A stretch of DNA of 64,000 bases from Jiella flava (GCF_017349315.1 NZ_JAFMPP010000010.1:62001-126000); one strand, 5' to 3'. Positions 25,441 through 36,464 are shown, numbered from the stretch's first letter. Numbers and translations: made by a program. Notes: generated by a model not told the origin, from the sequence alone.

Positions 25441-26448
25441 CTAAGCGACTTCGACGATCGCCTTGATGATCATCGAGCGATCGCGACGCCACTCTTCCAA
25501 GCCCGCCACGATATCATCGAATCGGGCGCGGTGGGTGGCAAGAGCGTCGGTGTCGACGTCGCCGCGCCGGATCGCGGCGGCCACCGTTTCGAAGTCTTCG
25601 CGGGTGGCGTTGCGGCTGGCAAGCAGGCTCATCTCGCGCTTGTGGAATTCGCTATCGGAAAAGCGGATCGCGTCTTTGACGACGCCGACGAAAACCAATT
25701 GCCCGCCATGGGCGACCAGCCCAAAGGACGCCTCCATCGCAGCGGCATGGCCGGTCGCATCGAAGACGCAGTCGAATCCGTCCGGCTGACCGCTTGCGGC
25801 CAGAACGTCGACGTCCTTCCCGGCCAAGGCCGCACGCTCGAAACCAAATCGGGCCGCCAAAACCGCGATCCGGTCGGCGTTGGTATCGACCAGCGTCACC
25901 GTTGCGCCGGCGATCCGGGCAAACAGCGCCGCGCCGATGCCGATCGGGCCAAGCCCAACCACCGCGACCTCGGCGCCGGCCGAAAGCCGCGCCCGGCGCA
26001 CCGCATGGGCACCAATCGCCAAAAATTCGACCATCGCCGCTTGATCAACGCTCAGCCCTTCCGCTGGGTAAAGATTGCCGGCCGGCACCGCGATCCGCTC
26101 CGTCAGCCCGCCATCGCGATGGACACCCAGCACTTCAATGCTCTGGCAGCAATTCGGCATATCTTTGCGGCAGGCCCGGCATTTGCCGCAGGACACATAA
26201 GGATTGACGATCACCAGATCGCCGGCCCGATACCCGGGACCGTCGGAATACGCGCGGCCGCTCAGTTCGTGACCGATAAGCCGTGGATATTGCAGAAAAG
26301 GGTGCTTGCCATCGATGATGTGATAGTCGGTTCCACAGATTCCGACCCGCGCGACGTCGACCAGAACCCAGCCATCCGGCGCAACTTCAGGTCGCACCCG
26401 GTCGACCAAGGCGATCCGGCCCGGTGCCTCGACTGCCAAGGCTTTCAT
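25441..26448 (-). CDS. zinc-dependent alcohol dehydrogenase family protein (sugar acid type)
   Basis: A 335-residue MDR enzyme. The catalytic zinc site is GICGTDYHIIDGKHP plus IGHELSG. The structural zinc loop SCGKCRACRKDMPNCC has all four Cys. The NAD(P) Rossmann motif is VVGLGPIGIGAALFA. Close relatives include L-galactonate/threonate-type dehydrogenases, consistent with the downstream UxaA-family dehydratase (172 bases away, same strand). The start at 26448 follows GGGGAGG. Confidence 0.9.
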   Translation of the reverse strand: MKALAVEAPGRIALVDRVRPEVAPDGWVLVDVARVGICGTDYHIIDGKHPFLQYPRLIGHELSGRAYSDGPGYRAGDLVIVNPYVSCGKCRACRKDMPNCCQSIEVLGVHRDGGLTERIAVPAGNLYPAEGLSVDQAAMVEFLAIGAHAVRRARLSAGAEVAVVGLGPIGIGAALFARIAGATVTLVDTNADRIAVLAARFGFERAALAGKDVDVLAASGQPDGFDCVFDATGHAAAMEASFGLVAHGGQLVFVGVVKDAIRFSDSEFHKREMSLLASRNATREDFETVAAAIRRGDVDTDALATHRARFDDIVAGLEEWRRDRSMIIKAIVEVA

Positions 26449-27024
26449 GCTTGCCTCCCCTGGTGTCGTGGCCGGCTGTGCCCATCGCCGAACAACACTG
26501 CCCACACAGTTCGTTCGGACCGGACGTTTCATTCGCCTCCGCGCGGCCGCGACTCTTCGCAGGCGAACTTATCGCAGTTCACGCATGACAGCCAGAGCAT
26601 CGAGCCCTGGCCGACTTTTCGATACGCAACATCATCGCCGCAGCCGCAGCACCAGATCGGGCAAACGGTAACACGTGATCGGACGTGAAAGATGAACGAG
26701 ATGCTGAGCGGCTCATGCACGTCGAAGCGACGCGCGAACGCGCGATGTTCTTCCGCCCTCATGCACGATCGACCGGCATCGTCATCAGCAAGCCGAGAGC
26801 CGCATCAGGGCAATGAAATCGCTCGGAGCAATCCATCGCAAACCAGAACTCGCGACGTAAGGCACATGGGCAAGCCCGTGACGCCAACGTTCACAGGACA
26901 TCTGTTCAGCGCCACACCGGTCGGCGCGGCCGCGCGGGTCCGGCGATGCGATGGGCAGACTCTTACTCCGCGCGGTCCTGCCCATCTCATCATTCGACGG
27001 GCAAGACCGAGCGAGCGGAAAAGC
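26449..27024. other. 575-bp region between the dehydrogenase and hupB
   Basis: Apart from one doubtful cysteine-rich frame on the minus strand (26529-26762), no gene is supported. Base composition is less GC-rich than the flanks. No repeat, hairpin terminator or RNA gene was recognised. Confidence 0.4.
26529..26762 (-). CDS. possible small cysteine-rich (zinc-ribbon-like) protein
   Basis: A 77-residue frame with eight cysteines, seven of them in two clusters: CPIWCCGCGDD (about 34-44) and LSCVNCDKFACEE (about 58-70). The spacing suits one zinc-ribbon. There is no clear ribosome site and no recognised family, so this is a tentative call based only on the ordered cysteines in an otherwise empty 575-bp stretch. 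Confidence 0.33.
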   Translation of the reverse strand: MRAEEHRAFARRFDVHEPLSISFIFHVRSRVTVCPIWCCGCGDDVAYRKVGQGSMLWLSCVNCDKFACEESRPRGGE

Positions 27025-27300
27025 TTACTTGTTGACGGCGTCCTTGAGACCCTTGCCCGGAGCGAACTTCGGGACGTTCCGAGCCGGGATGTCCACCTCA
27101 GCGCCCGTCGACGGGTTGCGGCCCTTGGAAGCGGCACGGTGCGACACCGAGAAGGTTCCGAAACCAACAAGGCGCACGTCGTCGCCCTTGGCCATGGAAG
27201 CTTCGATAGCGTCGAAAACGGCATCGACGGCCGCGCCGGCCTGCTGCTTGGAGAGCTCCGCCTGTTCGGCGACGGCGGAGACGAGGTCATTCTTATTCAT
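27025..27300 (-). CDS. hupB: HU-family DNA-binding protein
   Basis: A 91-residue histone-like protein: [29 protein letters not shown] dimerisation helices, then [28 protein letters not shown], the beta-arm with R-x-G-x-NP, and a closing [15 protein letters not shown]. It bends and compacts DNA as a dimer. The start at 27300 follows AGGAGG at proper spacing. It lies downstream of lon on the same strand but is separated by the lon terminator, so it has its own promoter in 27307-27420. Confidence 0.97.
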   Translation of the reverse strand: MNKNDLVSAVAEQAELSKQQAGAAVDAVFDAIEASMAKGDDVRLVGFGTFSVSHRAASKGRNPSTGAEVDIPARNVPKFAPGKGLKDAVNK

Positions 27301-27423
27301 TGGCAATCCTCCTGGGGAGCATCATCGCTCATGTGATTCCATATTGAGAACCAGCGTTTACTCTCGCGGATCGCCTGAATTTCGGCAATGTCCACAAGGC
27401 TCGAATCGAGCTAACAGCACGAA

Positions 27424-27449
27424 AATGCCGCCCCGCAGGGCGGCATTTC
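27424..27449 (-). terminator. intrinsic terminator of lon
   Basis: Read on the minus strand, ATGCCGCCC and GGGCGGCAT form a 9-bp stem around a four-base loop, followed by TTTTC. It sits 24 bases after the lon stop and before the hupB promoter region. Confidence 0.85.
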
Positions 27450-27472
27450 ATGACATAGTTTCGCAACTGCGG

Positions 27473-29893
27473 TCAGTGCGCAACAGCCGTCGCGCCCTCA
27501 TCGGTCGGTTCGGGCCCCTTCAGCGGCTCTTCCGTCTCCGACCATTCGACCGGCTTCAACGGCTCGATCAGGGCATGCTGGAGCACTTCGCCCATCCGCG
27601 AAACCGGGACGATCTCAAGCCGGTTCTTCACATTGTCCGGGATATCGGCCAGATCCTTGGCGTTCTCCTCGGGAATCAGAACCTTCTTGATGCCGCCGCG
27701 CAGTGCCGCGAGTAGTTTCTCCTTCAATCCGCCGATCGGCAAGACCCGGCCGCGCAGGGTGATCTCGCCGGTCATGGCGATATCGCGGCGCACCGGAATG
27801 CCGGTCATCACCGAGACAATCGCGGTCGCCATCGCGGTGCCGGCCGACGGCCCGTCCTTCGGGGTCGCCCCCTCCGGAACGTGGACGTGGATGTCGCGCT
27901 TTTCGAACAGCGGCGGCTTGATGCCGTAGTCGAGAGCACGCGAGCGCACATAGGATGCCGCTGCGGAGATCGACTCCTTCATGACGTCCTTCAGATTGCC
28001 CGTCACCGTCATCTTGCCCTTGCCGGGCATCATGACGCCTTCGATCGTCAACAACTCGCCGCCGACCTCGGTCCAGGCCAGGCCGGTCACCACACCGACC
28101 TGATCGTCGAGCTCGGCCTCGCCGAAGCGGAAGCGCGGCACGCCGAGGAAGTCGGAAATGTTGTCCGCCTTGACCTCCACCGTCTCGGTCTCGCCCTTGA
28201 GGATCTTGGTGACCGCCTTGCGGGCAAGCGTCATCAGCTCGCGCTCGAAATTGCGCACGCCCGCCTCGCGGGTGTAGCGCCGGGCGATTTCGCGCAACGC
28301 GTCCTCGGAAACCGAGAACTCGCCATCCTTCAGAGCATGATCGCGAACGGCCTTCGGCAACAGGTGCCGCCGGGCGATCTCGACCTTCTCATCCTCGGTG
28401 TAGCCGGCGATGCGGATGATCTCCATCCGGTCCATCAGCGGCGCCGGGATGTTGAGCGTATTCGCCGTGGTCACGAACATCGTCGCCGACAGATCGTATT
28501 CGACCTCAAGATAATGGTCCATGAAGGTGGCGTTCTGCTCGGGATCGAGCACTTCGAGCAAGGCCGAGGACGGATCGCCGCGAAAATCCATCCCCATCTT
28601 GTCGATCTCGTCCAGAAGGAACAGCGGGTTCGCCTTCTTCGCCTTCTTCATCGACTGCACGACCTTGCCTGGCATCGAGCCGATATAGGTCCGCCGATGA
28701 CCGCGGATCTCCGCCTCGTCACGGACACCGCCGAGCGCCATACGGACATACTCGCGCCCGGTCGCCCGCGCGATCGACTTGGCCAGCGAGGTCTTGCCGA
28801 CGCCCGGAGGGCCGACAAGGCACAGGATCGGCCCCTTCAGCTTGTTCTGCCGGCTCTGCACGGCGAGATATTCGACGATCCGTTCCTTGACCTTGTCGAG
28901 GCCGTAATGGTCGGCGTCGAGAATCTCCTCAGCCTTCTTCAGGTCGATCTTGACCTTCGACTTGACGCCCCAGGGCAGGCCGAGCAACCAGTCGAGATAG
29001 TTGCGCACGACCGTCGCCTCGGCGGACATCGGCGACATCTGCTTCAGCTTCTTCAGCTCAGCATTCGCCTTCTCCCGCGCCTCCTTGGAGAGCTTGGTCT
29101 TCTTGATCCGCTCCTCGAGCTCGGCCATCTCGTCGCGGCCGTCTTCGCCGTCGCCGAGTTCCTTCTGGATCGCCTTCATCTGCTCGTTGAGATAGTATTC
29201 GCGCTGGGTCTTCTCCATCTGGCGCTTCACGCGCGAGCGGATGCGCTTCTCGACCTGCAGGACCGAGATCTCCGCCTCCATGAAGCCGAGCGCGCGCTCC
29301 AGCCGCTCCCGTACCGAGTAGAGCGAGAGCATCTCCTGCTTCTCGGGAATCTTGATCGCCAGATGCGAGGCCACCGTGTCGGCGAGCTTCGAATAGTCCT
29401 CGATCTGGCCGGCCGCACCAACGATTTCGGGCGAGATCTTCTTGTTGAGCTTCACATAGTTTTCAAATTCCGAAACCACGGAGCGCGCCAACGCCTCGAG
29501 CTCGACGGGATCATCCTCGCTGTCACCGACGACGTCGGCCTCGGCTTCGTGCCATTCCGTACGGGAGCTGAACGACTGGATAATCGCCCGCGAGATGCCT
29601 TCGACCAGCACCTTCACGGTACCGTCCGGAAGCTTCAAAAGCTGCAGAACATTCGCAATGGTGCCGACCGGGTAGATGCCATCCGGCGCCGGGTCTTCGT
29701 CGCTGGCATTCTTCTGGGTGGCAAGCAGGATCTGCTTGTCCGCGCCCATCACCTCTTCGAGCGCCTTAATCGACTTCTCACGGCCGACAAAAAGCGGCAC
29801 GATCATATGCGGAAACACAACAATGTCTCGGAGCGGCAGCACTGGGAACAATGCCGTCTCTCCCGCCTCCGGACGTTCTGGCGTATTGGACAT
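27473..29893 (-). CDS. lon: ATP-dependent protease Lon
   Basis: An 806-residue Lon of normal length. The N-terminal substrate-binding LON domain (about 15-205, [24 protein letters not shown]) is followed by a coiled helical linker. The AAA+ module has Walker [16 protein letters not shown] and Walker [11 protein letters not shown]. The C-terminal protease domain carries the nucleophile Ser in [12 protein letters not shown] with the partner Lys in [13 protein letters not shown]. It degrades misfolded and regulatory proteins; in alphaproteobacteria this includes cell-cycle factors. It follows clpX after a terminator, so transcription is probably independent. Confidence 0.98.
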   Translation of the reverse strand: MSNTPERPEAGETALFPVLPLRDIVVFPHMIVPLFVGREKSIKALEEVMGADKQILLATQKNASDEDPAPDGIYPVGTIANVLQLLKLPDGTVKVLVEGISRAIIQSFSSRTEWHEAEADVVGDSEDDPVELEALARSVVSEFENYVKLNKKISPEIVGAAGQIEDYSKLADTVASHLAIKIPEKQEMLSLYSVRERLERALGFMEAEISVLQVEKRIRSRVKRQMEKTQREYYLNEQMKAIQKELGDGEDGRDEMAELEERIKKTKLSKEAREKANAELKKLKQMSPMSAEATVVRNYLDWLLGLPWGVKSKVKIDLKKAEEILDADHYGLDKVKERIVEYLAVQSRQNKLKGPILCLVGPPGVGKTSLAKSIARATGREYVRMALGGVRDEAEIRGHRRTYIGSMPGKVVQSMKKAKKANPLFLLDEIDKMGMDFRGDPSSALLEVLDPEQNATFMDHYLEVEYDLSATMFVTTANTLNIPAPLMDRMEIIRIAGYTEDEKVEIARRHLLPKAVRDHALKDGEFSVSEDALREIARRYTREAGVRNFERELMTLARKAVTKILKGETETVEVKADNISDFLGVPRFRFGEAELDDQVGVVTGLAWTEVGGELLTIEGVMMPGKGKMTVTGNLKDVMKESISAAASYVRSRALDYGIKPPLFEKRDIHVHVPEGATPKDGPSAGTAMATAIVSVMTGIPVRRDIAMTGEITLRGRVLPIGGLKEKLLAALRGGIKKVLIPEENAKDLADIPDNVKNRLEIVPVSRMGEVLQHALIEPLKPVEWSETEEPLKGPEPTDEGATAVAH

Positions 29894-30062
29894 GAATTTT
29901 CCTTTCTACGGCGACGACCGCATGCAGCCCTCAAGGGCAAGCCTTAACTTGAAGACCTTGCGCAAAAGGCCATTCGCCAATGCCAATTTGGCGTCCTAGT
30001 CCTTGTTTTTCAAGCAGCAGACAGATTGTTCGCAATGCAGCAACAGACCGGCGCAAGCATGG

Positions 30063-30092
30063 AAAAGCCCGCTCCGAAATCGGAACGGGCTC
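30063..30092 (-). terminator. intrinsic terminator of clpX
   Basis: On the minus strand GAGCCCGTTCCGATTTCGGAGCGGGC folds into a stem-loop followed by TTTTCC, 36 bases after the clpX stop. Confidence 0.85.
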
Positions 30093-30127
30093 GCACAAAT
30101 CTCAGTCGAGTGGGACGCTGACGTTCG

Positions 30128-31396
30128 TCACGCCGAGACGTTCTCCTTCTCGTCGCTCCGGTCCGCGTAGATGTAAAGCGGCCGTGCGCTGCCGTCGATC
30201 ACCTCTTCCGAAATCACGACTTCCTGCACGCCTTCCAATGTCGGCAGATCGAACATGGTGTCGAGCAACATCGCTTCCATGATCGAGCGCAGGCCACGTG
30301 CGCCGGTCTTGCGCTCGATCGCCTTGCGGGCGATGGCCTTCAATGCGTCCTCGTGGAAGGTCAGCTCGACATTTTCCATCTCGAACAGGCGCGCATACTG
30401 CTTGACGAGCGCATTTTTCGGCTGTTCGAGGATCTGAACCAGAGCGACCTCGTCGAGATCCTCCAGCGTCGCCAGAACCGGCAAGCGGCCGACGAATTCC
30501 GGGATCAGGCCAAACTTCAACAGATCTTCCGGCTCGACCTGACGGAACAGCTCGCCCGAGCGCCGGTCTTCCGGCGACTCGACATTGGCGGCGAAGCCGA
30601 TCGACGTCTTGCGGCCGCGATCAGAGATGATCTTGTCGAGGCCGGCAAAGGCGCCACCGCAGATGAACAGGATGTTCGCGGTGTCGACCTGCAGGAATTC
30701 CTGCTGCGGATGCTTGCGGCCACCCTGGGGCGGAACCGACGCAACCGTTCCTTCCATGATCTTCAGCAGCGCCTGCTGGACACCCTCGCCCGACACGTCG
30801 CGGGTGATCGAGGGGTTGTCCGACTTGCGGCTGATCTTGTCGATCTCGTCGATATAAACGATGCCGCGCTGCGCGCGCTCGACATTATAGTCGGCCGACT
30901 GGAGCAGCTTCAGGATGATGTTCTCGACATCCTCGCCGACGTAGCCCGCCTCGGTCAGCGTCGTCGCGTCGGCCATGGTGAACGGCACGTCGAGGATGCG
31001 GGCGAGCGTCTGCGCGAGCAGCGTCTTGCCGCAACCGGTCGGGCCGATCAGCAGGATGTTCGACTTCGCCAGCTCGACATCGTTGTTCTTCTGCGCGTGA
31101 GCCAGACGCTTGTAATGATTGTGGACCGCGACCGACAAGACCTTCTTCGCGTAGGACTGGCCGATCACATAGTCATCCAGAACCGCGATAATCTCCTGAG
31201 GTGTGGGCACGCCTTCACGCGACTTCACCATGGAGGATTTGTTTTCCTCCCGGATGATGTCCATGCAAAGCTCGACACACTCGTCGCAGATGAAGACCGT
31301 AGGCCCGGCGATCAGCTTGCGGACTTCGTGCTGGCTCTTTCCGCAGAAAGAGCAATAGAGCGTGTTTTTGGAATCGCCGCCGCTCGTTTTGCTCAT
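30128..31396 (-). CDS. clpX: ATP-dependent Clp protease ATPase subunit ClpX
   Basis: A 422-residue unfoldase that feeds ClpP. The N-terminal C4 zinc-binding domain has CSFCGKSQ and CDECVELC (about 15-40). The AAA+ core has Walker [16 protein letters not shown], Walker [11 protein letters not shown], the GYVGEDVE pore loop, [19 protein letters not shown] (sensor/RKH region) and the ClpP-docking loop IGF in KTSIGFAAN. The start at 31396 (MSKTSGG) follows GGAAGGAAAG and matches family N-termini; a longer frame extends upstream without similarity. Directly downstream of clpP. Confidence 0.98.
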   Translation of the reverse strand: MSKTSGGDSKNTLYCSFCGKSQHEVRKLIAGPTVFICDECVELCMDIIREENKSSMVKSREGVPTPQEIIAVLDDYVIGQSYAKKVLSVAVHNHYKRLAHAQKNNDVELAKSNILLIGPTGCGKTLLAQTLARILDVPFTMADATTLTEAGYVGEDVENIILKLLQSADYNVERAQRGIVYIDEIDKISRKSDNPSITRDVSGEGVQQALLKIMEGTVASVPPQGGRKHPQQEFLQVDTANILFICGGAFAGLDKIISDRGRKTSIGFAANVESPEDRRSGELFRQVEPEDLLKFGLIPEFVGRLPVLATLEDLDEVALVQILEQPKNALVKQYARLFEMENVELTFHEDALKAIARKAIERKTGARGLRSIMEAMLLDTMFDLPTLEGVQEVVISEEVIDGSARPLYIYADRSDEKENVSA

Positions 31397-31569
31397 TCGT
31401 CTTTCCTTCCGATCGGGTGCAATGCGCCCGTTAGCGTCTCTTCCGCGAAACCGCACCTTTCCAAAGATAGTCTTCAGACCGTCTCTGCAAAGGCGCAAGC
31501 CCCTCCCCGGACATCACATAGCAATCCACATCTTAAGGCATAACGCCAATTGCTTATGTGGCCCTTAAC

Positions 31570-31581
31570 GGGACGCGTCCC
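31570..31581. promoter_or_regulatory. 12-bp perfect palindrome between clpP and clpX
   Basis: GGGACGCGTCCC is flanked symmetrically by TAAC and ATTA, giving an operator-like site in the clpX upstream region. No known regulator motif is recognised, so this is a candidate only. Confidence 0.3.
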
Positions 31582-31632
31582 ATTATCGACGCTCAACTGT
31601 GGCCGACAAGTGACGAAGCCGTGCAAATCGCG

Positions 31633-32265
31633 CTATTGCGACAATTCCTTCTCCAGCGCCTCGCGTGAAGAGTAAACTTTGTCAATCAGGCCGAAGGCCT
31701 GCGCTTCGCCTGCCGTCATGAAGTGGTCACGATCGAGCGTGCGTTCAACAGTCTCGTAGTCTTGCCCCGTATGCTCGACATAGACCTCATTGAGGCGCCG
31801 CTTCAGCTTGATGATGTCCTGGGCGTGACGCTCGATGTCTGACGCCTGACCCTGGAAGCCACCGGACGGCTGATGGACCATGATGCGCGCATTGGGCGTG
31901 GCAAAGCGCATGTCCTTGTGGCCGGCGCACAGAAGCAGCGAGCCCATCGACGCCGCCTGACCGATGCACAGCGTCGAAACCGCCGGCTTGATGAACTGCA
32001 TGGTGTCGTAGATCGCCATGCCGGAGGTGACGACACCACCGGGAGAATTGATGTAAAGCGCGATTTCCTTCTTCGGGTTTTCGGCCTCGAGGAAAAGGAG
32101 CTGGGCGCAGACCAGCGTCGCCATCGAATCTTCGATCGGACCGGTGATGAAGATCACCCGCTCTTTCAGAAGACGCGAGAAAATGTCGTAGGCGCGTTCG
32201 CCGCGATTGGTCTGCTCGACCACCATCGGGACGAGGTTCATCGCGGTTTCCATCGGGTGTTTCAT
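31633..32265 (-). CDS. clpP: ATP-dependent Clp protease proteolytic subunit ClpP
   Basis: A 210-residue serine peptidase that forms the tetradecameric chamber. The nucleophile is Ser in [13 protein letters not shown], the His in [14 protein letters not shown] and the Asp in the TLDRDHFM region. The N-terminal [25 protein letters not shown] matches the hydrophobic-pocket/axial loop region. The first ATG (32265) adds eight residues of propeptide-like sequence. It heads the clpP-clpX-lon series. Confidence 0.98.
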   Translation of the reverse strand: MKHPMETAMNLVPMVVEQTNRGERAYDIFSRLLKERVIFITGPIEDSMATLVCAQLLFLEAENPKKEIALYINSPGGVVTSGMAIYDTMQFIKPAVSTLCIGQAASMGSLLLCAGHKDMRFATPNARIMVHQPSGGFQGQASDIERHAQDIIKLKRRLNEVYVEHTGQDYETVERTLDRDHFMTAGEAQAFGLIDKVYSSREALEKELSQ

Positions 32266-32487
32266 GATCGTGTCTCAAACATCGCGAATATGAATGGCTT
32301 TGCCCGTCCGCGACGAATCACGGCCGGCCGGCTTGGAGTCTAGATAGGGCCTTGCATCGGCGATCCGCAACCCGTCCGAAGCCGGGCTGCGCGATCAAGC
32401 GATCTTGCGGTAAATTCGTCGGCTGCCGCCGCCCCTTGCGGCCGCCAACCGCCCACCTCGCGCGGCGATCGCTGTCAGCCTGTGCGG

Positions 32488-34911
32488 CTAACCCCGACCG
32501 CCCCCGGCCGTGTCGATATCGACCGCATCTGGCGGGATCGGCTTGCCGCCGCCGTCGCTGGTGCCGTGCTTGGAAAGGTCGCGGTCGTAGCCTTCGTGCC
32601 CCTCCTTGGTTTCGGCGGTGTGATCGACGATCTTCGCCGGCTCGGCCGGCTCCTCGCGCATGCGCACCGGCGGCGCCTTGCCGTTTCGATCTTCGCCGAA
32701 CCACACCGTCATATGCGGGAATGGGATCTCGATGCCGCGCTCGTCCGCCATGCGCTTGATGATTTCGCGATAGGCGCGGCCGACGCCCCATTGGGTGCCG
32801 GGCTTGGTCATCACCCGGCCACGCACCACCACCGCCGAGTCGCCGAGTTCGTTGACGCCCCACATATCGAAGCCGGAGATCAGATTCTCGCCGACATTGG
32901 TGGTCTTCAACTCCTCGAAGGCGTCGATCATCATCGCCTTCACATCCTCGACATTTTCCCGATAGGCGACGCCGATATCGGCGACATAATAAGCAAAGTC
33001 CTTGGAGAAGTTCGCCACCCGATCGACCGCAGAGAACGGGATCAGGTGCCAGGTGCCGTCAACGCTGCGCAGCCCGACCGAGCGCACGGTCAGTTGCTCG
33101 ACGACGCCCGACACCCCGTTCAGCTCGACGACGTCGCCCTCGTTCATGGCGTTCTGGATCTGGATGAAGGCGCCGGTGATGATGTCCTGAACCAGCTTCT
33201 GCGCACCAAAACCAATCGCCAGACCGACGACACCGGCACCGGCGAGCAGCGGCGCGATGTCGATGCCAATCTGCGAGAGAACGAGCATCGTAATCACCAC
33301 CACGAGGGTGATGGTAAAGGCATTGCGGAACAACGATAGGAGCGTGCGCTCGCGCGCCGTCGGCACCGTCCCGTAGTTCGGATTGAGCCGATATTCGATC
33401 CAGGACGACACCCCGAGATAGATCGCACAAGCGATCATGACGATCAGCAGCGCCCCGAGGAAGCCCGACACCACCTGCTGCCCGAACGTCGAGCTGAACC
33501 AGCTGCCGACCGTCGAAATGCCCCAGGAATCGAGGATGATGACAAAGACCACGGCGACGACGAGGAGGCTGATCATGGTGAGCAGCTTCGGCACGAAGCC
33601 GTTCAGCCGCCGCTCCAGCAGCGGCAAGCGATATTTCAGCTCCTGCGGAATGATCACGCCATGGGCGATCATCCGCGACAGGATCGAGAACAGTAGTCCA
33701 CCCAGCGCCATCGCGGCGACCGACTTGCCAGCCGCCGTCGCGACGAAGGCAAGACCGTCCTCGGGGCTCTGCAGCCAGACCACAAAGAGCGAGAGGGTCG
33801 CGACGATTGCCAAGAGCCACCAGATCTGACCGATAAAGGCGTGGGCCCTCGCCCGGAAGCTGGTGTCGCCATTTTTACGCGCCCGCTTCAGCCGCTCGCG
33901 CACCACCCCGCGGTTTTTCAGGATCAGGCCAATCGTCAAGCAGAGCGCGCCGAACGCCACGATGAACTGCGTGGCCTCCGCCGCCGCCTGGGTCGAGGCC
34001 CATTGCACGATCGGCGCGATGAAGAGGAAGGTGTAGCCGATGATCGAGATCAGGCGCGAGATCCAGAAATACCAGTAGCTCGCCTGGCGATTGGAGAACG
34101 GCGTCAGCCGCAGCTCGGGATAGTTCGGCGCGACGAAGGCGGAGAGCACAACCTTGATCATCTCGATCAGCAGGAAGGCGTTGAGGAACAGCGCCTGGCT
34201 GAAGATCGGCCGGGTACCGCTGTAAAGCGTCGCAATCAGGTAGCCGCAGGCCCAGCTCAGCACCACGGCGACCAACTCGACCAAGGCCGAAATGACGAGA
34301 TAGCTCAGCTTGCGCAGCGGTCCGGCATGCTCGGTACCGTCGGCGAGCTTGCGAAAAATCTTCCGGGAGAAATAGCGCCCGACGAACAACATCGCGAAGA
34401 CCACAAAGGCCACCAGCGCGACCGGCAGGATCGCCTTGAAGATGTTCGGCAGGTCGATCGATTCGGCGCCCGACAGCATCTGCGTCGACAGATTGATGTA
34501 ATGCGGGATCTCCGACACGCTTTCGACCACCGCGCCGATCGCCATGCGGCTGTATTCGGCGACCCGGCCGGGCAGCGAGCGCACGATCTGGCCGGGATTC
34601 TTGGCCTGTTCCGCCTGTTGCTGCGGCTGCTGAGCGCTCTGCTCCGGCGCCTTATAGGCAGCCGCTTTCAGCGATTCGATCAGCTTCTTGCGGGTGTCGT
34701 CGTTTTCGAGAATCTTGATGAGGTCGTCGAGCGATGGCTGCTTGGCGGCCGCGCCACTGTCGGCCTGTTCGGCAGGTTGCGACGAGCCCGTCAGCGTGGA
34801 CAGGCTCTGCGCCTGCACAACCGACGTCGCCGCCGCGAGAACGACAAACAGGGCGGCGAACAACGCCGCAAGGCAGCGCGATGAAAACAGCGGTCTGACG
34901 CAGCGATTCAT
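32488..34911 (-). CDS. large MscS-type mechanosensitive ion channel
   Basis: About 807 residues. A signal-like N-terminus (LAALFAALFVVLAAATSVVQA) is followed by a Gln-rich periplasmic region of about 110 residues and roughly 10-11 membrane segments. The MscS pore and beta domain come near 560-720 (GIDIAPLLAGAGVVGLAIGFGAQKLVQDIITGAFI, then EGDVVELNGVSGVVEQLTVRSVGLRS), and the C-terminal cytosolic tail ends in an acidic, Gly-rich stretch. Such YbdG/YjeP-like channels release solutes on osmotic downshift. The start at 34911 (ATG) is preferred to upstream TTG codons. It lies between tig and clpP, which are often closer neighbours. Confidence 0.9.
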   Translation of the reverse strand: MNRCVRPLFSSRCLAALFAALFVVLAAATSVVQAQSLSTLTGSSQPAEQADSGAAAKQPSLDDLIKILENDDTRKKLIESLKAAAYKAPEQSAQQPQQQAEQAKNPGQIVRSLPGRVAEYSRMAIGAVVESVSEIPHYINLSTQMLSGAESIDLPNIFKAILPVALVAFVVFAMLFVGRYFSRKIFRKLADGTEHAGPLRKLSYLVISALVELVAVVLSWACGYLIATLYSGTRPIFSQALFLNAFLLIEMIKVVLSAFVAPNYPELRLTPFSNRQASYWYFWISRLISIIGYTFLFIAPIVQWASTQAAAEATQFIVAFGALCLTIGLILKNRGVVRERLKRARKNGDTSFRARAHAFIGQIWWLLAIVATLSLFVVWLQSPEDGLAFVATAAGKSVAAMALGGLLFSILSRMIAHGVIIPQELKYRLPLLERRLNGFVPKLLTMISLLVVAVVFVIILDSWGISTVGSWFSSTFGQQVVSGFLGALLIVMIACAIYLGVSSWIEYRLNPNYGTVPTARERTLLSLFRNAFTITLVVVITMLVLSQIGIDIAPLLAGAGVVGLAIGFGAQKLVQDIITGAFIQIQNAMNEGDVVELNGVSGVVEQLTVRSVGLRSVDGTWHLIPFSAVDRVANFSKDFAYYVADIGVAYRENVEDVKAMMIDAFEELKTTNVGENLISGFDMWGVNELGDSAVVVRGRVMTKPGTQWGVGRAYREIIKRMADERGIEIPFPHMTVWFGEDRNGKAPPVRMREEPAEPAKIVDHTAETKEGHEGYDRDLSKHGTSDGGGKPIPPDAVDIDTAGGGRG

Positions 34912-35045
34912 CTTCAACAAAGGTCTCTTCTGGATCCGGATTGGCAGGATGCGCAGCGGCAGATGCAGTTGAGATCGAGCACGTCACGCTGCGGCGCGCG
35001 CGTCAGCCTATCACCGATGGCTTTGACGACAGTGGGGCAGAAAAT

Positions 35046-35077
35046 GCAAAAGGGCCGGCATTGACCGGCCCTTTTGC
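35046..35077 (-). terminator. intrinsic terminator of tig
   Basis: GCAAAAGGGCCGG, short loop, CCGGCCCTTTTGC: a symmetrical 13-bp stem with A/T tracts on both sides, 23 bases after the tig stop. It would work in either direction, but genes on both sides are on the minus strand. Confidence 0.85.
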
Positions 35078-35099
35078 AATGACAGTTCAATGTCGTCGA

Positions 35100-36464
35100 T
35101 CAGCTGGCGGCGAGCGCGCCGTCTTCGGCTTCGTCCTCGGCCATCAGCTCTTCCTTGGTCACCGTCTTATCGGTCACATCGACCTGACCGAGAAGATGAT
35201 CGACGACCTTCTCCTCGTAAAGCGGCGCCCGGATGCTCTGGATCGCTTCCGGGTTCTCCTGCAACATCTTCAGGATTTCCTGTTCCTGGCCCGGGAAGCG
35301 CTGCATCTGCTCGAAGACCGCGCGCTGCAGCTCCTCCTCGGCGACCTGCACGCCGGCCGTCTCGCCGATCTGCGACAGAACGAGCCCGAGACGCACCCGG
35401 CGTTCGGCGAGGCGGCGGTAATCCGCCCGAGCCTTTTCCTCGGTCGTCTCCTCATCCTCGAAGGTCTTGCCGTTGTCATTCAGCTCGCGCTGCACCTGGG
35501 TCCAGATGTTGTCGAACTCGGCTTCGACCAGCTTCTCGGGGAGCGGAAAGTCGTATTCCTTGTCGAGAGCGTCGAGCAGCTGGCGCTTGACCTTCTGGCG
35601 GGTGGCCATGCCGTACTGGCTCTGGATCTGATCGCGAACGATCTCCTGAAGCTTCTCCAGCGACTCCAGACCGAGCTTCTTGGCCATCTCGTCGTCGATC
35701 GCCGTCTCGGTCGGAGCCGACACCGCCTTGACGGTAACGTCGAACTTCGCCGCCTTACCGGCAAGATGATCTGCGCCGTAATCCTCTGGGAAGGTCACAT
35801 CGAGCGTCTTTTCGTCTCCGGCTTTGGCACCGACCAGTTGCTCCTCGAAGCCGGGGATAAAACGGCCGGAACCGATCACCAGATCGGCGCCCTCGGCCGA
35901 ACCGCCCTCGAAAGCCTCGCCGTCGATCTTGCCGACGAAATCAATGGTCAGCTTGTCGCCGGTTTCGGCAGCCCCGTCCTTTTCCTCGTATACGCGAGCG
36001 TTCTCCGCGATCCGCTCAACCTGCTCGGAGACCTCCGCCTCGGAGACCTCAACAATCGGCCGCTCGATCTTGATACCGCTAGTGTCCTTGATCTCGAACT
36101 GCGGCAGCGTCTCGTAGGAGACCGTGAACTTGAAGTCGCTCTGACCGTTCAAGACCTTGTCGGCCTCGGCCTCGTCCTCGGTCATGGCGATCTCGGGGCG
36201 CATGGCGGCGCGTTCGTTGCGCTCGGCCATCACCGACCCCGGCGTCTCGTTCAAGATCTCGTTGACGATCTCGGCCATCAGCGACTTGCCGTACATCTTG
36301 CGCAGATGATTGACAGGCACCTTGCCGGGACGGAAACCCTTCAGCTGCACCTTGTCCTTCGCCTCGAAGAGGCGGGTCTGAAGGCGCGCCTCAAGGTCCG
36401 AGGCGGGCACGACAATCTCGATCTCGCGCTTGAGGCCCTCGGCCTTGGTCTCCGTAACCTGCAT
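35100..36464 (-). CDS. tig: trigger factor (ribosome-bound chaperone)
   Basis: A 454-residue chaperone that binds at the ribosomal exit tunnel. The ribosome-binding N-domain carries the signature [18 protein letters not shown] (about 40-57). The FKBP-like peptidyl-prolyl isomerase domain spans about 160-245 ([37 protein letters not shown]). The long C-terminal helical chaperone arms end in an acidic tail ([12 protein letters not shown]). The start at 36464 gives the usual MQVTE N-terminus. Confidence 0.98.
   Translation of the reverse strand: MQVTETKAEGLKREIEIVVPASDLEARLQTRLFEAKDKVQLKGFRPGKVPVNHLRKMYGKSLMAEIVNEILNETPGSVMAERNERAAMRPEIAMTEDEAEADKVLNGQSDFKFTVSYETLPQFEIKDTSGIKIERPIVEVSEAEVSEQVERIAENARVYEEKDGAAETGDKLTIDFVGKIDGEAFEGGSAEGADLVIGSGRFIPGFEEQLVGAKAGDEKTLDVTFPEDYGADHLAGKAAKFDVTVKAVSAPTETAIDDEMAKKLGLESLEKLQEIVRDQIQSQYGMATRQKVKRQLLDALDKEYDFPLPEKLVEAEFDNIWTQVQRELNDNGKTFEDEETTEEKARADYRRLAERRVRLGLVLSQIGETAGVQVAEEELQRAVFEQMQRFPGQEQEILKMLQENPEAIQSIRAPLYEEKVVDHLLGQVDVTDKTVTKEELMAEDEAEDGALAAS

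Noticed and set aside
27881-29947. Very long plus-strand frame opposite lon
   Set aside because: An antisense shadow created by high-GC codon usage. lon on the other strand has full-length domain motifs.
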